From Lineus longissimus (lineage: Eukaryota > Nemertea > Pilidiophora > Heteronemertea > Lineidae): a stretch of 64,000 nt of DNA. Both the position numbers and the translations under genes were made by a program. This document shows, piece by piece, positions 22,162 through 32,203 of the stretch. The stretch's first letter is position 1; every line of letters begins with the position of its first letter. The stretch covers positions 3,102,001 to 3,166,000 of the forward strand of contig NC_088321.1 in the NCBI RefSeq assembly GCF_910592395.1, given 5' to 3'. A model generated the notes under the pieces. It saw only the letters and a list, made by a program, of their open reading frames with translations. It did not search any database and was not told the DNA's origin.

Positions 22162-24139
22162 CGGCTGTTATAAAACGCGGATTCCGCGGAAATCCGCGGA
22201 AAAATCACAAAGCCGCCAGTAAATACGCGCATATATTTAATGATAACTCACACAACGTAGTGAGTGTAATGGTTACGTATGTGTATAAAGTGTAAACAAA
22301 ATTCATATATCCATCATGTCCATCGAATCTGAAAAATATTGTGCAGACCCATGACAATTCTGGTTCCGGTACAGTTTGTTGCATTCCATACGGGCCGCGC
22401 TTGCCGATCCTGCTTTCACGACGCACCGCAACCACAGTTACCATGATTCCCATTGTTTCCTTCCTCGTGACGCAATTATTTCATGACGTCATGAGCCATT
22501 GACCATTCACGCAAGTAGATTTATTCACACCGGCACCACTGAAGTGTGGGTGTGGGACATCATGTATTTAAAAATCGCCTGCTGGGACATACAGGACAAC
22601 AACGTCGGCGGAGACAGTTCTGACATTTCATTGCAGACGAAGTAAACGTCCTCTTCTTCTCGATTTACGTACTTTACTTCAAAAAAGTCAGTTTTATCAC
22701 TACTAAATCCAGATCCAGTCACGTGATTTCTAGTAACTGCCAAACTCGACCCAGTGCCGGTGTAATGTTTTTGAGTGTTTCTGTTTTTGAGTGTTTCCCC
22801 TCATTGTTTGGGAACGCTCAAAAAAAGATTGACAAGTTTTTCTGTGTATCCCCCTATTGAAAAGTCGTGGTCTCTCTAGCTGACACATGGGAAACAACCA
22901 CAGATGTTACATCGGAACTGTGAAGTAATGATGTAGGTCACGTGGTCAGAGTGCAGGAGTTAACGTACCGCCTGGCTATCCGATTTAGCATCTACCGTTC
23001 CGGAACGACATCAGCGCCTCTAGTGTCAAGATCGTAAATTTGCCATTCTTGATTTTGGCGCCAAACGAATAAAAAAAAACGCGTTAAAACAATTAAGAAT
23101 ATATCAGCTACAAAAATTCGTTATTAACTAACTGGTGAAGAAACATACACAAATATCTAGGCTAGCAGGTGGAAAATTCAATTATTATTTCACCACAAAG
23201 AGCTGCTTCTGTCCGCAGATATGAGACAGCTACCGGGGCGGGGACTATTTCTTTATGGGGCCTTATTGTTCAGTGTCTCCAAGGAATTCTATTTTTAGAG
23301 TCCAATGGGGGGGGGGTTGGGGGGGCCTTCCCCCCAGTGTACTGACTAAAACCTGTCACTTTCAGAGAACGGGGGAGGGGGTTTGGGGGACTCATCCCCC
23401 AATGTACTGGCTAAATATGTCAGAAGGACGGGGTTTGGGGGGGGGGGGGCTCCCCCATGTCAAACAGTTGTGTGAGTTCACTAGAGATTGCTCTTTACAT
23501 ATTAATTATATGATACAAATAACAACATAAATCATAAATCGGAGGCAAGAACTACCAGTTATCTGCATATTTCATCCGTCATATTTTAATCCTCTGGAGC
23601 GCCATTCATGCCATTCCGATCGACTCTTCCCTCTTTTTTTCTTGGTGTTGATAAACTTTGCATGTTTTCTTCGATACCACCGTGGTTCCTGATTCCCTAA
23701 CCGAACATATTACGAGGCTGCTTTCAAGTGTGATTGATGCCCGGATTGATGTACGTTACGGTATGCCTCCTTCAAATATAGGTCGATGACGAACTGAATT
23801 CTGGTCTACGAAAATGTTTTAGGACAATCTCCTTGCAGCTCGAACCTAACCAACCATATATGCGACTGCACATTGGAGTCTATTTTTAGCAATCACAAAA
23901 ACTTACTTCGCGGCCCGTCCTAGAGTATAAGTTTATTTCAAACTACTGTACAAGGTGCTTGTGATTTACGGCGCATACAGCGCACCATATAACGGGGATT
24001 CCCAAAGACCTTGTCACCAGGAGTACTTCATGCGCACAACAATGCACACTATTAATATGAAAAACTCTCACCTGCGGTTCAGGTAGCCACCCTGTAGCCA
24101 AGTTAGATTTTTCCGCGGATCCGCGTTTTATAACAGCCG
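22162..24139. mobile_element. 1,978-bp TIR element with 9-bp target duplication, nested
   Basis: The left end CGGCTGTTATAAAACGCGGA and its right inverted partner are each followed by CCGCGGA words. They are flanked by the identical 9-mer CGATGACGC (22153-22161 and 24140-24148). Excising it restores a continuous host word CTCGATGACGCGATC, which is also present in inverted form at about 25790-25810. It carries no recognised ORF. Its interior has G-run tandem repeats at 23255-23470. It shares the end pattern CGGC..TT..AAAAC.CGGA with the outer element and with 56246-56636. Confidence 0.9.
23255..23470. repeat. Three G-run/C-run tandem repeats
   Basis: Three roughly 65-75-bp units each have a long G run followed by a short C run (for example GGGGGACTCATCCCCC), then AGTGTACTG(A/G)CTAAA. 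Runs at 23307-23316, 23384-23391 and 23437-23449 could form G-quadruplexes or hairpins. The open frame across it (23255-23530) reflects the repeats. Confidence 0.7.
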
Positions 24140-24272
24140 CGATGACGCGATCGTTGCTATGGATTTTGCTAAAATACGGAAAACCATGATCCTGGTCTCC
24201 GGGCTACCGCTCCAACAGCAGAGGTTTTAGCTCGGCCATCCCATACCCAGCTACGGTATGTGGAAGGATGTG

Positions 24273-24296
24273 CCCCCCCCCCCCCCCCCCCCCCCC
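24273..24296. repeat. 24-base poly-C run
   Basis: This is the longest of about sixteen C or G homopolymer runs of at least 10 bases in the window. It lies between the nested TIR element and the non-LTR fragment. Confidence 0.95.
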
Positions 24297-24436
24297 AGCC
24301 ATGGCCACTGAAGATTGGTCCCCGCGGTTGATTTTGATATTTAAAGAACTCGCGGAAGTTTCATAGCATGCAAAATGACCGGAGATTGAATTGACACACA
24401 AGCTTCTAGTGGCCAATGTCAGATGTCATGTGGTAG

Positions 24437-25318
24437 TCTTGAATCTTGAATCTTGAATGGTACTGTGCCTGACCGCGTTTCGCGTATTGATGGCACAGGG
24501 GTAGGTAGATGTTACTGGTGGCGCTGGCTAGCCGAGATACAGGTGGTATCGATCTCGGCTTGGCTCACTTTGTTCCAGTCAACCACGGTTCGTGGAAAAA
24601 AGGAGTTTTTGAAGTCTACCGTTGCGGTACGGATCACAAAAAGTTTGTTAGCGTTTTTTGCTCTAGTTCTTTGGGGTCCTGGTGTTATGTAGTCTTCCTT
24701 GTTAAGACCAGTTTCGTCGTTTACGATTTTATGCAGCATTTTAATTCGATTTTCTCTCCTGCGCTTTTCGAGGGTATCCCAGCCAAGATTTGTGATCATA
24801 TCATTTACACTGCTGTGCCTGCTGTAGTCACTGCATACAAACCTGGCAGCTCGTCGCTAGATTCTTTCTAGATCTTTTATGAGTTCTGCCTTGTGCGGGT
24901 CCCATATGATGCTGCCGTACTCCAGTCGTGATCTTACTAGTGTCTGGTATGCAATTGCCTTAAGTTCTTTTGGTGCGAATTTAAGTGTCCTTTTGACAAA
25001 CCCAAGGGTGCTGCTGGCTTTTGCACAGGTTTTACTGATGTGGTCGTCCCATGTAAGAGAGCTCGAGAGGGTGAGGCCTAGGTATGGGGAGGAGCCGACT
25101 TCTTGCAGAACATGACCATTCAGTTCGTATAGGTATTGTAGACTGGAGCGCTTGGAAGGGGTTGTTCGGATGATGTAGCATTTATTAGCATTAAACGACA
25201 TCCCCCACTTGGTGGCCCACTTCTCTAGTTCAGCCAGGTCATGCTGAACAATCGGTACAATCAGTCTGTCAACAATCGGAATTTCGCACATGTGCAGTTT
25301 TTTAGACTCAGTCACTCA
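24437..25318 (-). pseudogene. Non-LTR retrotransposon 3' fragment (Jockey/CR1-like)
   Basis: The C-terminal ORF2 protein on the minus strand spans two segments separated by a single in-frame TAG near 24855. Motifs: WATKWGMSFNANKC (just downstream of the polymerase active site, about 25185-25230), LGLTLSSSLTWDDHISKTC (about 25025-25085), YQTLVRSRLEYGSIIWDP (about 24895-24955), and a terminal RTVVDWNKVS (about 24560-24590). The catalytic FADD is absent. The 3' end is marked by three ATTCAAG units (24437-24458), a usual 3' microsatellite for such elements. It lies inside the 21236-26984 element. Confidence 0.85.
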
Positions 25319-25343
25319 GTCCCTCTTCCGTCCCTCGACATCT

Positions 25344-26660
25344 CCCCCCCCCCCCCAAGACATCAGCCCCTTTAGGACATTTAATATTGCCCCCTAGGGC
25401 ATATCCCCAGATATGGACATGTCCTGGTTGGACTGCCGTGCTGAACGGATATCCAGAGCCAACCTTGTCTCCAGGAACTCGCGTGTCATTTTAACATTGA
25501 AATTTCTGCTTGTAAAGAACCTGGGTAGGAGGTTGATCTGAACCAGCTATATTTAGGTGTATTTAGCTGTATTCACGGTAAGATTCCAGTGGCTTGCATA
25601 GCAACATGGCGCATGGATTTATCAAAAATGCGAACTTGTAGGAAACGAAAAATGGTCGGATTAGATACGGTGAAAACAGCTGGAAAGGGGTTGGTAATGA
25701 TCGGTTCTTTTTTATTTTCCTCCACTTATGATTCTATGTATAAATTACAGTCCAAGCAGTGATATTCTTTAAAAAAATTCCAACTTGATCGCGTCATCGA
25801 GTCATCGCGTCGTCGAGTCATCGAGTCGAATACCACAAGCCCTTTGAGATCGCATCACTTTTTTTTTGTCGCAATACCAGGAACGTGCGACTTTTCTTGA
25901 AAAACACCATTTTCAAAAAAAACAATCATCAAAGTTACTTGCAATTTATATCCCCTGAAAGGTCTTTCTGAGTCCTTTTTCTTTGCTTCATAGCATTCCA
26001 ATTTAGGCAAAACACCTGATTTACAGGATTTTTAAGAAGAAATATAGTTTTCACCCCTCACCGAATTCCGAAATAATTGGCAGAACTAGACATTCCACTA
26101 GCCACAAAAAGTCATAAAAACAACACAGAAAATTATAACTCCCTAGCAACTAACTGCATAATAAATCATTGTTTAAGGCATCCCAAACTTCATGGGCTTT
26201 AAATCTCAATAGCATTCCGCGAAGTTAATATTTATAGCTCACAAGGTCATTTGCATAAGATATTGATGACGTTTTAGTCACGTGACAGTCGGACATCGAC
26301 ACTTATTTCTACGCATTTGAGCTCATTTCAAAGTCAATTATCTTTGACCGTGCATTGTTTTTAGCATGAATGATACCATAGTGTCAGAGAGAGAAATATT
26401 CAGAACAATTATGTAGTATTTCCAACACTCGGACATTGCCAGATTGAATCTAACTGCCCTAGTTAGAAAGCCTGAATCCATTACGAAACCGCATGTTTGT
26501 CTGACATTGCCTGTAATTCAGCGATGGGGAAATAGAGGGCAGCAGCTGCAGTGACCTCATCATCGCGGAATGCTATTGACCTGACAGTTTGACAGAAAAT
26601 CGTCTTCTAGCTATTACCACCATATACACCAACCATCACCCGACCATAGTAAAAAAAAAG
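25344..26660. other. Non-coding right part of the composite element
   Basis: It holds a C run (25344-25356) and an inverted copy of the 22.1-kb GTCGAG/GACGCGATG cluster (25790-25850). No gene recognised. The GACTCGATGAC words repeat several times within 25790-25830. Confidence 0.45.
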
Positions 26661-27054
26661 CTGTTAGTTTCCTAGAATGATTGTAGATGTATCTCGGATC
26701 GATTCCAGACAGTGCTGAGCACAGCTAAACCGTGTGTAAAAAGTAGTGTATGCAAACAGCATGGGTCGTTCAACGTTACTGGTGCCTGATTTACCCAAAC
26801 GACTTATGCCGTTCAACAGTCTCAAAGAGTTAATATAAAATGAAATGAAATGAAATGCGCGAAGTATGTATTTAGAACTGCATAGGCTTCCCGTACAGGT
26901 TCTTGGCTTCCCATACAGGCCGTCTGCAGTCACAATCCGTGATCCATTCCGTAATCCGCGGAATTCCGTGTTTTAGTAATGCCGACTAACTACATGTACC
27001 TCCTAATACTCCTCATACTAGAAATCATATCATTGTCTAAGACATTCGTGGTGC

Positions 27055-27610
27055 AGACTTAGTTTAGTTTAGCTTATTCGTGGCTACATGTATACATCAA
27101 TAAAATAATCGATACAGTGAAAAAAATGCACTTGTAAAAAGCATACATTGGTAAAAATGCATGCACCAACGGTAATCATACAGGTCATAATGACCATTTC
27201 AATGGCACCAAGAAAGTGGGGCGACAGAACGGATATTCCTTATGATGACGACATGTGCATCAGCCAGGTGGGTCGGCAATCGAAGGAACGAAAAAAAGTG
27301 ACGAAAGTAATTTGTCAACCTCGAGACGATACATTCAGTCAACAAAAAAAATCAATACTAGGTCTAAAAATATATTTTTCTTACTCCTGAGTTCAAGAGG
27401 TAAACAATGCCATAACCTTGGAGTTCAAATAAAATAAGACGCACCGAACGTGCAACAATCGTGCATGGAGGTCAACTCGGTACGACAGGGGAAGCAGAGA
27501 CAGCACTCGCGAACATTCTACATATTAAGGTATGTCCGGACCTAGAATGCACCGTGTCACTCTCAGCTGCACTACACGCTCAACGTCTCCCACATGAGTG
27601 TCAAATATTT
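27055..27610 (-). pseudogene. Degraded non-LTR fragment, same family as the 63-kb element
   Basis: 27475-27605 matches 63415-63545 in order: GGTACGACAGGGG, AGCAGAGACA, CTCGC, CACATAT-like, GTCACTCTC/GTCACCCTC, CACACGCTC and the GTGTCAAA/GTGTCGAA end. There are many substitutions. The left end carries TTTAG repeats (27060-27078), plausible as the 3' tail in minus orientation. No usable frame remains. Confidence 0.6.
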
Positions 27611-28858
27611 GAGCAGCGAATCCCAGCCTAGGCAACTTGATTTTTTCTGCATTTCTTACTTATCTTCAATTATAAATATCAATGACATTGTGGATGTCAA
27701 CATCTTTATCTTATCTATATCTATATAATAATACTGGAAGGGGGACGAATAAAGTCACACTTAGAGGCGTTGGATTGCCTTGAAATTTTGCATGAATTGT
27801 GGTGACACCTCACCCTGATGCAACGTCTTGGTTTTGTTCAAAAATTTACTTCAGTGGAGCAGTAATGAGGGATTTTAATCGGACACTGTCAATTCTCCTT
27901 ACCACTTATTGCTGTTAAATTATGCAGGGGCTTAATCAATTATCTGCACTCCCTCTGGGGTGAATAACATTACCTTTTGAACAGCTGGCTGTGGGGGATG
28001 ATTGGAACAGCCGGTATACCTGCTGACCTGCTGAACCCAGGTTAATGTTATTCTCAATCCACGATTTCGCGGGAAATGAAATTGTAAACAAACGCATGTG
28101 TGCAGTTCAAATGTAAACAAAAATGTATTTTTGGTACTTTGGTTGCTGGACTTGGGTTTTCCCGCAGTTAGGAGCTGGGGTCAAATTGATGGTCTATTGT
28201 TTATGGGTGCTGTTTTAGTCAGAGCTAGCCCTTGATTATGAAGGAATTTTCAAATGAAGGTGACCATGGTCTGTTTATGTGCTCACCACAGCTTTCAATA
28301 CTTGATGTATCTGAAGAGGCACGCTGAACCTGACATGGCCTTATCAAGGAGCTGCTCACGATGCTGAACTTCTAGCTTGCCTGTCGACGAAGTGCCTTGC
28401 CCGAGACATTTGGAAGCCGACGTGAAGGCCTATCTGAGTTCTCCTTCTTCTCCGTATAAAAAGGGGCATATTGCTGACTAAGGAACGAGGCATATTGACA
28501 TTGCCTCATCATCTCTATCGGACCAATTGATACACTTTTTATGCACACATACAGCACGCCACAGCTAGGTCCGAGTTTGTGAACAAATGGTTTGTTTAAT
28601 TTGCCTCTTCAATATTGCTCCTTTGATATTGCATTAGATTTTCATTGCAATTCAATCTATTCAAGATATAGCCCATTTGAACCTGACTGCGCCACGGGTA
28701 TAATGCTAGTATATATATCATTGTATTATTTCAGAACGCGCTATCTTCCAATACACACACTCATGTATAGGACGAAATACGATCAAATTTTATTGTTTGA
28801 TTTTGATATGCCATTGACGTTACACCAAATATACATTGTACTTGCGTCCTAAATACAA
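27611..28858. other. Non-coding stretch with a hairpin repeat
   Basis: No gene recognised. 27961-28053 is bounded by GAATAACATTACC and its near-perfect inversion. It encloses TTGAACAGCTG and GGTATACCTGCTGACC, and resembles 5270-5370. It may be a short foldback element. Confidence 0.4.
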
Positions 28859-29132
28859 TACTGCATCCACTCACCAATAAGATCCCGAGCCCGACAATAC
28901 CCGATTTGTACCACCGCCTTGATGGGTAGAGTCTAAACAGCCGAACACAATAGTAGGCCTTTCACAGCCATAAAAGGGGTGGGATCTCTATTCAAGAGTT
29001 AACAACGTAATCGTCATGAATAGTCAAGACTCTACAGAGGAGCTTTTCATATTACAATTAAAGACCAAAAACGCCATCGATCGAGGCGAATGGCACCAGA
29101 GTCTACAGGATTTTGAAGTCAAGTGGTGTAAA

Positions 29133-29580
29133 GGAAAGACGGCAACCTGGCAGCCATATTGGATATTGTGTCAGGTCATACATCTATAGGAAAGCTCCCC
29201 TACACTAGGCCATCACATCACAGAAATGTCAGGCGTGTCACTCACTCAGTTCTCGAGTTATGGGGCAGAACGCGAAAACAAAGATGGCGGTCTGGTGGCC
29301 ATGTTCGACTTTGGATCGGGTCCAAAATCGATAGAGAACCTCCCCTACACTAGGTTATCACACCACATAATTTTCATGTATGTGGCTCAACCGCTTCTTG
29401 AGTTGTGGGTCGGAATGCCAGAGAAAAAGATGGCGGCCTGGCGGCCATGATAGCCCAAAATCGATAGCGAACCTTCCCTACACTAGGTCATCACACCACA
29501 GGAGTTTCAGGTCTGTCATTCACTTGGTTCTTTAGTTATTGGACGGAATGGTTAAAACCAAGTTGGTGGCCTGGTGGCAT
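29133..29580. repeat. Tandem array, 134-147-bp unit (part 1)
   Basis: Units share AAGATGGCGGCCTGGCGGCC, AAAATCGATAG.GAACC, CCCTACACTAGG, TCACACCACA and a CTTGAGTTATGGGTCGGAATG box. Starts lie near 29133, 29280, 29425 and 29558. The family resumes at 30200-30502 and 31417-31475 after an unrelated array and a nested element. Confidence 0.8.
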
Positions 29581-30115
29581 TTTGAACTGCGAAATGGAGT
29601 CAGAAAGGGTTAAAGTGACTTGCAAATGAATGAAATGGAGTCAGAAAGGGTTAACGTGACTTGTAGCTGAATCGGGAGCCAGCATTTGAATAGGGAAGTG
29701 GACTTATAGAGGGTTAAAATGAGTTAAGACGAATAAGGAACTGGCATTTTGAACCGGGAAATGGAGTCAGAAAGGGTTAATAAAAGTGACTTGCAAATGA
29801 ATGAAATGGAGTCAGAAAGGGTTAAAGTGACTTGCAAATGAATGAAATGGAGTCAGAAAGGGTCAAAGTGACTTGTAGCTGAATCGGGAGCCAGCATTTG
29901 AATAGGGAAATTGACTTATAGAGGGTTAAAATGAGTTAAGACGAATAAGGAACTGGCACTTTGAACTGGGAAATGTGTCAGAAAGGGTTAAAGTCAGTGA
30001 TAGTTGAATCGGGAGCTTGGTAGGAAAGGGTTAAAACCACCAAGTTGAGTTATCGGACTTTGGAGGGTTAATATTTGAAAGAAATTTGAATTGGGAACTG
30101 GGAAATGCTTAGCCC
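29581..30115. repeat. Higher-order array with AGGGTTAA units
   Basis: A roughly 41-bp unit (GAAATGGAGTCAGAAAGGG then TTAAAGTGACTTGCAAATGAAT) is arranged in a longer repeat of about 212 bp. The longer repeat also contains GAATCGGGAGCCAGCATTTG and GAGTTAAGACGAATAAGGAAC. Two copies of the long unit are clear (29600-29790 and 29790-30010). AGGGTTAA recurs about a dozen times but is not the telomere TTAGGG arrangement. Confidence 0.85.
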
Positions 30116-30146
30116 ATTTCCTAGTTCCTTATTCGTACCCAACTGC

Positions 30147-30177
30147 GAACTGGGAACTGGGAACTGGGAACTGGGAG
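30147..30177. repeat. 7-bp GAACTGG repeat, about 4 copies
   Basis: A short perfect tandem GAACTGG lies within the array region, immediately before it returns to the GATGGC-type unit. Confidence 0.85.
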
Positions 30178-30502
30178 CCAACTTCACAGACCCGTTATGG
30201 GGCAGAATACAAAAACAAAGATGGCAGCCCGGCGGGTGTCTTCGATTTTGGTTCGGGATAGAAATTAGATATCAGTGAAGCCACCTGTTCTTGAGTTATA
30301 GTCCGGAATGGGAAATCCGAATGGCCTCCGGGCGGCCATGTTCAGAGCACGACCAAAATCGATAGGGAACCTCTCCCTATCCACCCCATTACACAAAAGA
30401 AAAGAGCAGAATGCGAAAATCTAAGATGGCGGCTGGCGGCCATATTGGATTTTGAAACGCGCCCAATATCAATAGGGACCCTCTGACACATTAGGCCTAC
30501 TC

Positions 30503-31416
30503 TATGGGCGGTTATTTCCGCATTAAATGATGTCCTAAAACGCGTCTTTATAACTGGCGACTCGTGTGTGTAGAGCAACCCGTGCGTACAGAGCAAAACG
30601 CGCGTATCTAACTCGCGACCCCTACAAAGAACATAACGCGAATGTATAACTACTGTCGCATAAACGTGCCGTCGGATAACTGGTGTCGGATAACTAGTGT
30701 CGCATAAGTGATGTCGCATAAGTGCTGTCACATATAAGGTTCCTCAGCCTCCCGCATCGCGGCGCTCTTGTGTCTTGATGATTATTGTTTTTGCTCTAAG
30801 GACGACATTAAAACGAATAATTAGGCTATTGCTTGTAGGCCGAGGCCCTTATATACATGTAGTACACTATGTACCGGTATCCTTATTGCATCAATTTTAT
30901 TCTTACCACCAGGTACAGGTGTGGAGGTTGAGGTCGTAGATCTACTAGTACTAGTAGCAGGCACTGCAGATGCTGAAATATTATCAACCCGATTATCAAG
31001 AGGGACCTGGTTCTGTGTAGGCCTGCCCAACAAATTCACAACGTCTTGCAGCATGCGTGCTGCCCGCTGGAGCACATGTGGATCTTGATTAGTAGCCATT
31101 TTTCTCTTTCTCTCTGTCTCAAACTCGGGATTACGTCGCTTAGAACAAAAGTAATAATAACTAGCGCCGCGATGCGGGAGGCTGAGGAACCTTATATGCG
31201 ACAGCAGTTATCCGACAGCACTTATCCGACACTAGTTATCCGACGGCACGTTTATGCGACAGTAGTTATACATTCGCGTTATGTTCTTTGTAGGGGTCGC
31301 GAGTTAGATACGCGCGTTTTGCTCTGTACGCACGGGTTGCTCCACACACACACACGAGTCGCCAGCTATAAAGACGCGTTTTAGGACATCATTTAATGCG
31401 GAAATAACCGCCCATA
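30503..31416. mobile_element. 914-bp element with ~290-bp TIRs and 6-bp TSD
   Basis: Left arm 30503-30808 and right arm about 31125-31416 are near-identical inverted repeats starting TATGGGCGGTTATTTCCGCA. The flanks are the identical 6-mer CTACTC (30497-30502, 31417-31422). Excision rejoins the surrounding 140-bp array unit. The arms repeat the word GTTATCCGAC / GTCGCATAA. A truncated first exon of unknown type lies between the arms. Six-base duplications occur in a few eukaryotic DDE groups, and the superfamily cannot be named from this. Confidence 0.9.
30907..31099 (-). pseudogene. Isolated first exon in the long-TIR element
   Basis: About 64 codons from an ATG at 31099 begin MATNQDPHVLQRAARMLQDV, then NLLGRPTQNQVPL, and become Ser/Thr-rich. 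The frame meets a good splice donor (GGTG then GTAAGAAT) at 30901-30907. There is no following exon before the other arm. The amphipathic helical start looks like a real protein N-terminus. It may be the first exon of the autonomous element's transposase. I do not recognise the family. Confidence 0.45.
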
Positions 31417-31486
31417 CTACTCATCCCCTAAAGATTTTACGTCAGCCGAACATGGGGTTCTTGAGTTATAGTCCGGAATTCAGTAG

Positions 31487-31516
31487 AATTTTTTTCCTAC
31501 GAGGTTTTTGCATATG
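31487..31516. repeat. Inner left arm of MULE inverted repeat
   Basis: AATTTTTTTCCTACGAGGTT continuing TTTGCATATG. Inverted partner at 37034-37073 with a short insertion between TTTTG and CATATG. Confidence 0.6.
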
Positions 31517-32203
31517 GCGCATGCGCACTTGGCGTTTGAACTTGCGCCATGGGTGACTTGTTCATTTCACCGTGAATTCGAATTGTAGTCCGCAATATGT
31601 CGATAAAGTGCTTTTGTTGGTAGGTATCTAGTTATTGCGAGTGATATTCATTTAGTTGTCGTATTTCTGCATCTATTTTTGTAGTTTTAAAGGTTGATGC
31701 TTCTGAAGTCACACTAGAAATCTTGATTTTAATCGATTTTTTTTTCGTACTTAGATAAGTGAAGCGCTTCGGAAAATTATACACGCCTAGGCCAATCATG
31801 CCTATTGTATGTACGAAAAAACATGAACATTGCACTCGTTCAATTTGGATTGTGTCCTTAATCATTGCACTTGACCATGATGTCGGTGTCAATAATAGAA
31901 GCTTTTAATGCATGTAAGCACCCTGATGCTGCATGCCAACAAAATTAAGCTTTTCCCAATGACTATATCTTAAGAAAACACATAATAGTACAATGGAAGT
32001 TTTGTTGATGACGCCCAACACAATTAATAGCCCTTTTCACATATTAAAGATTGCAATTGTATTGTCCGCTTCCTTTGTTATGGCCAGCATTGCAGCAAAT
32101 AAGCTGTAACAAAGACAACCAGTGAACAAAAGACTGCTGTCACAAGCGAAAAATACCACATTTTGTGTGTGAATCAAACTTATCTCTTGCAAATTCTTTT
32201 CAG

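Larger units (their letters stand above)
21236..26984. mobile_element. 5,749-bp TIR element with 9-bp target duplication (MULE-like, composite)
   Basis: The left end (CGGCACATTACTAAAACCCG) and right end (inverted CGGCATTACTAAAACACGG) are terminal inverted repeats, extending through GGAATTCCGCGGATT. Both are flanked by the identical 9-mer ACTAACTAC (21227-21235 and 26985-26993). Nine-base duplications are typical of Mutator-like (MULE) elements. Inside lie a 71-bp satellite, a second TIR element, a non-LTR fragment and imperfect inner inverted repeats (22060-22161 against 25790-25905). No transposase was found, so it is probably a non-autonomous carrier. MULE membership is inferred from duplication length and TIR length only. 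Confidence 0.85.

Noticed and set aside
29581-30115. Internal telomere tract, suggested by AGGGTTAA words
   Set aside because: The words are spaced inside 41-bp units and never form contiguous TTAGGG repeats.
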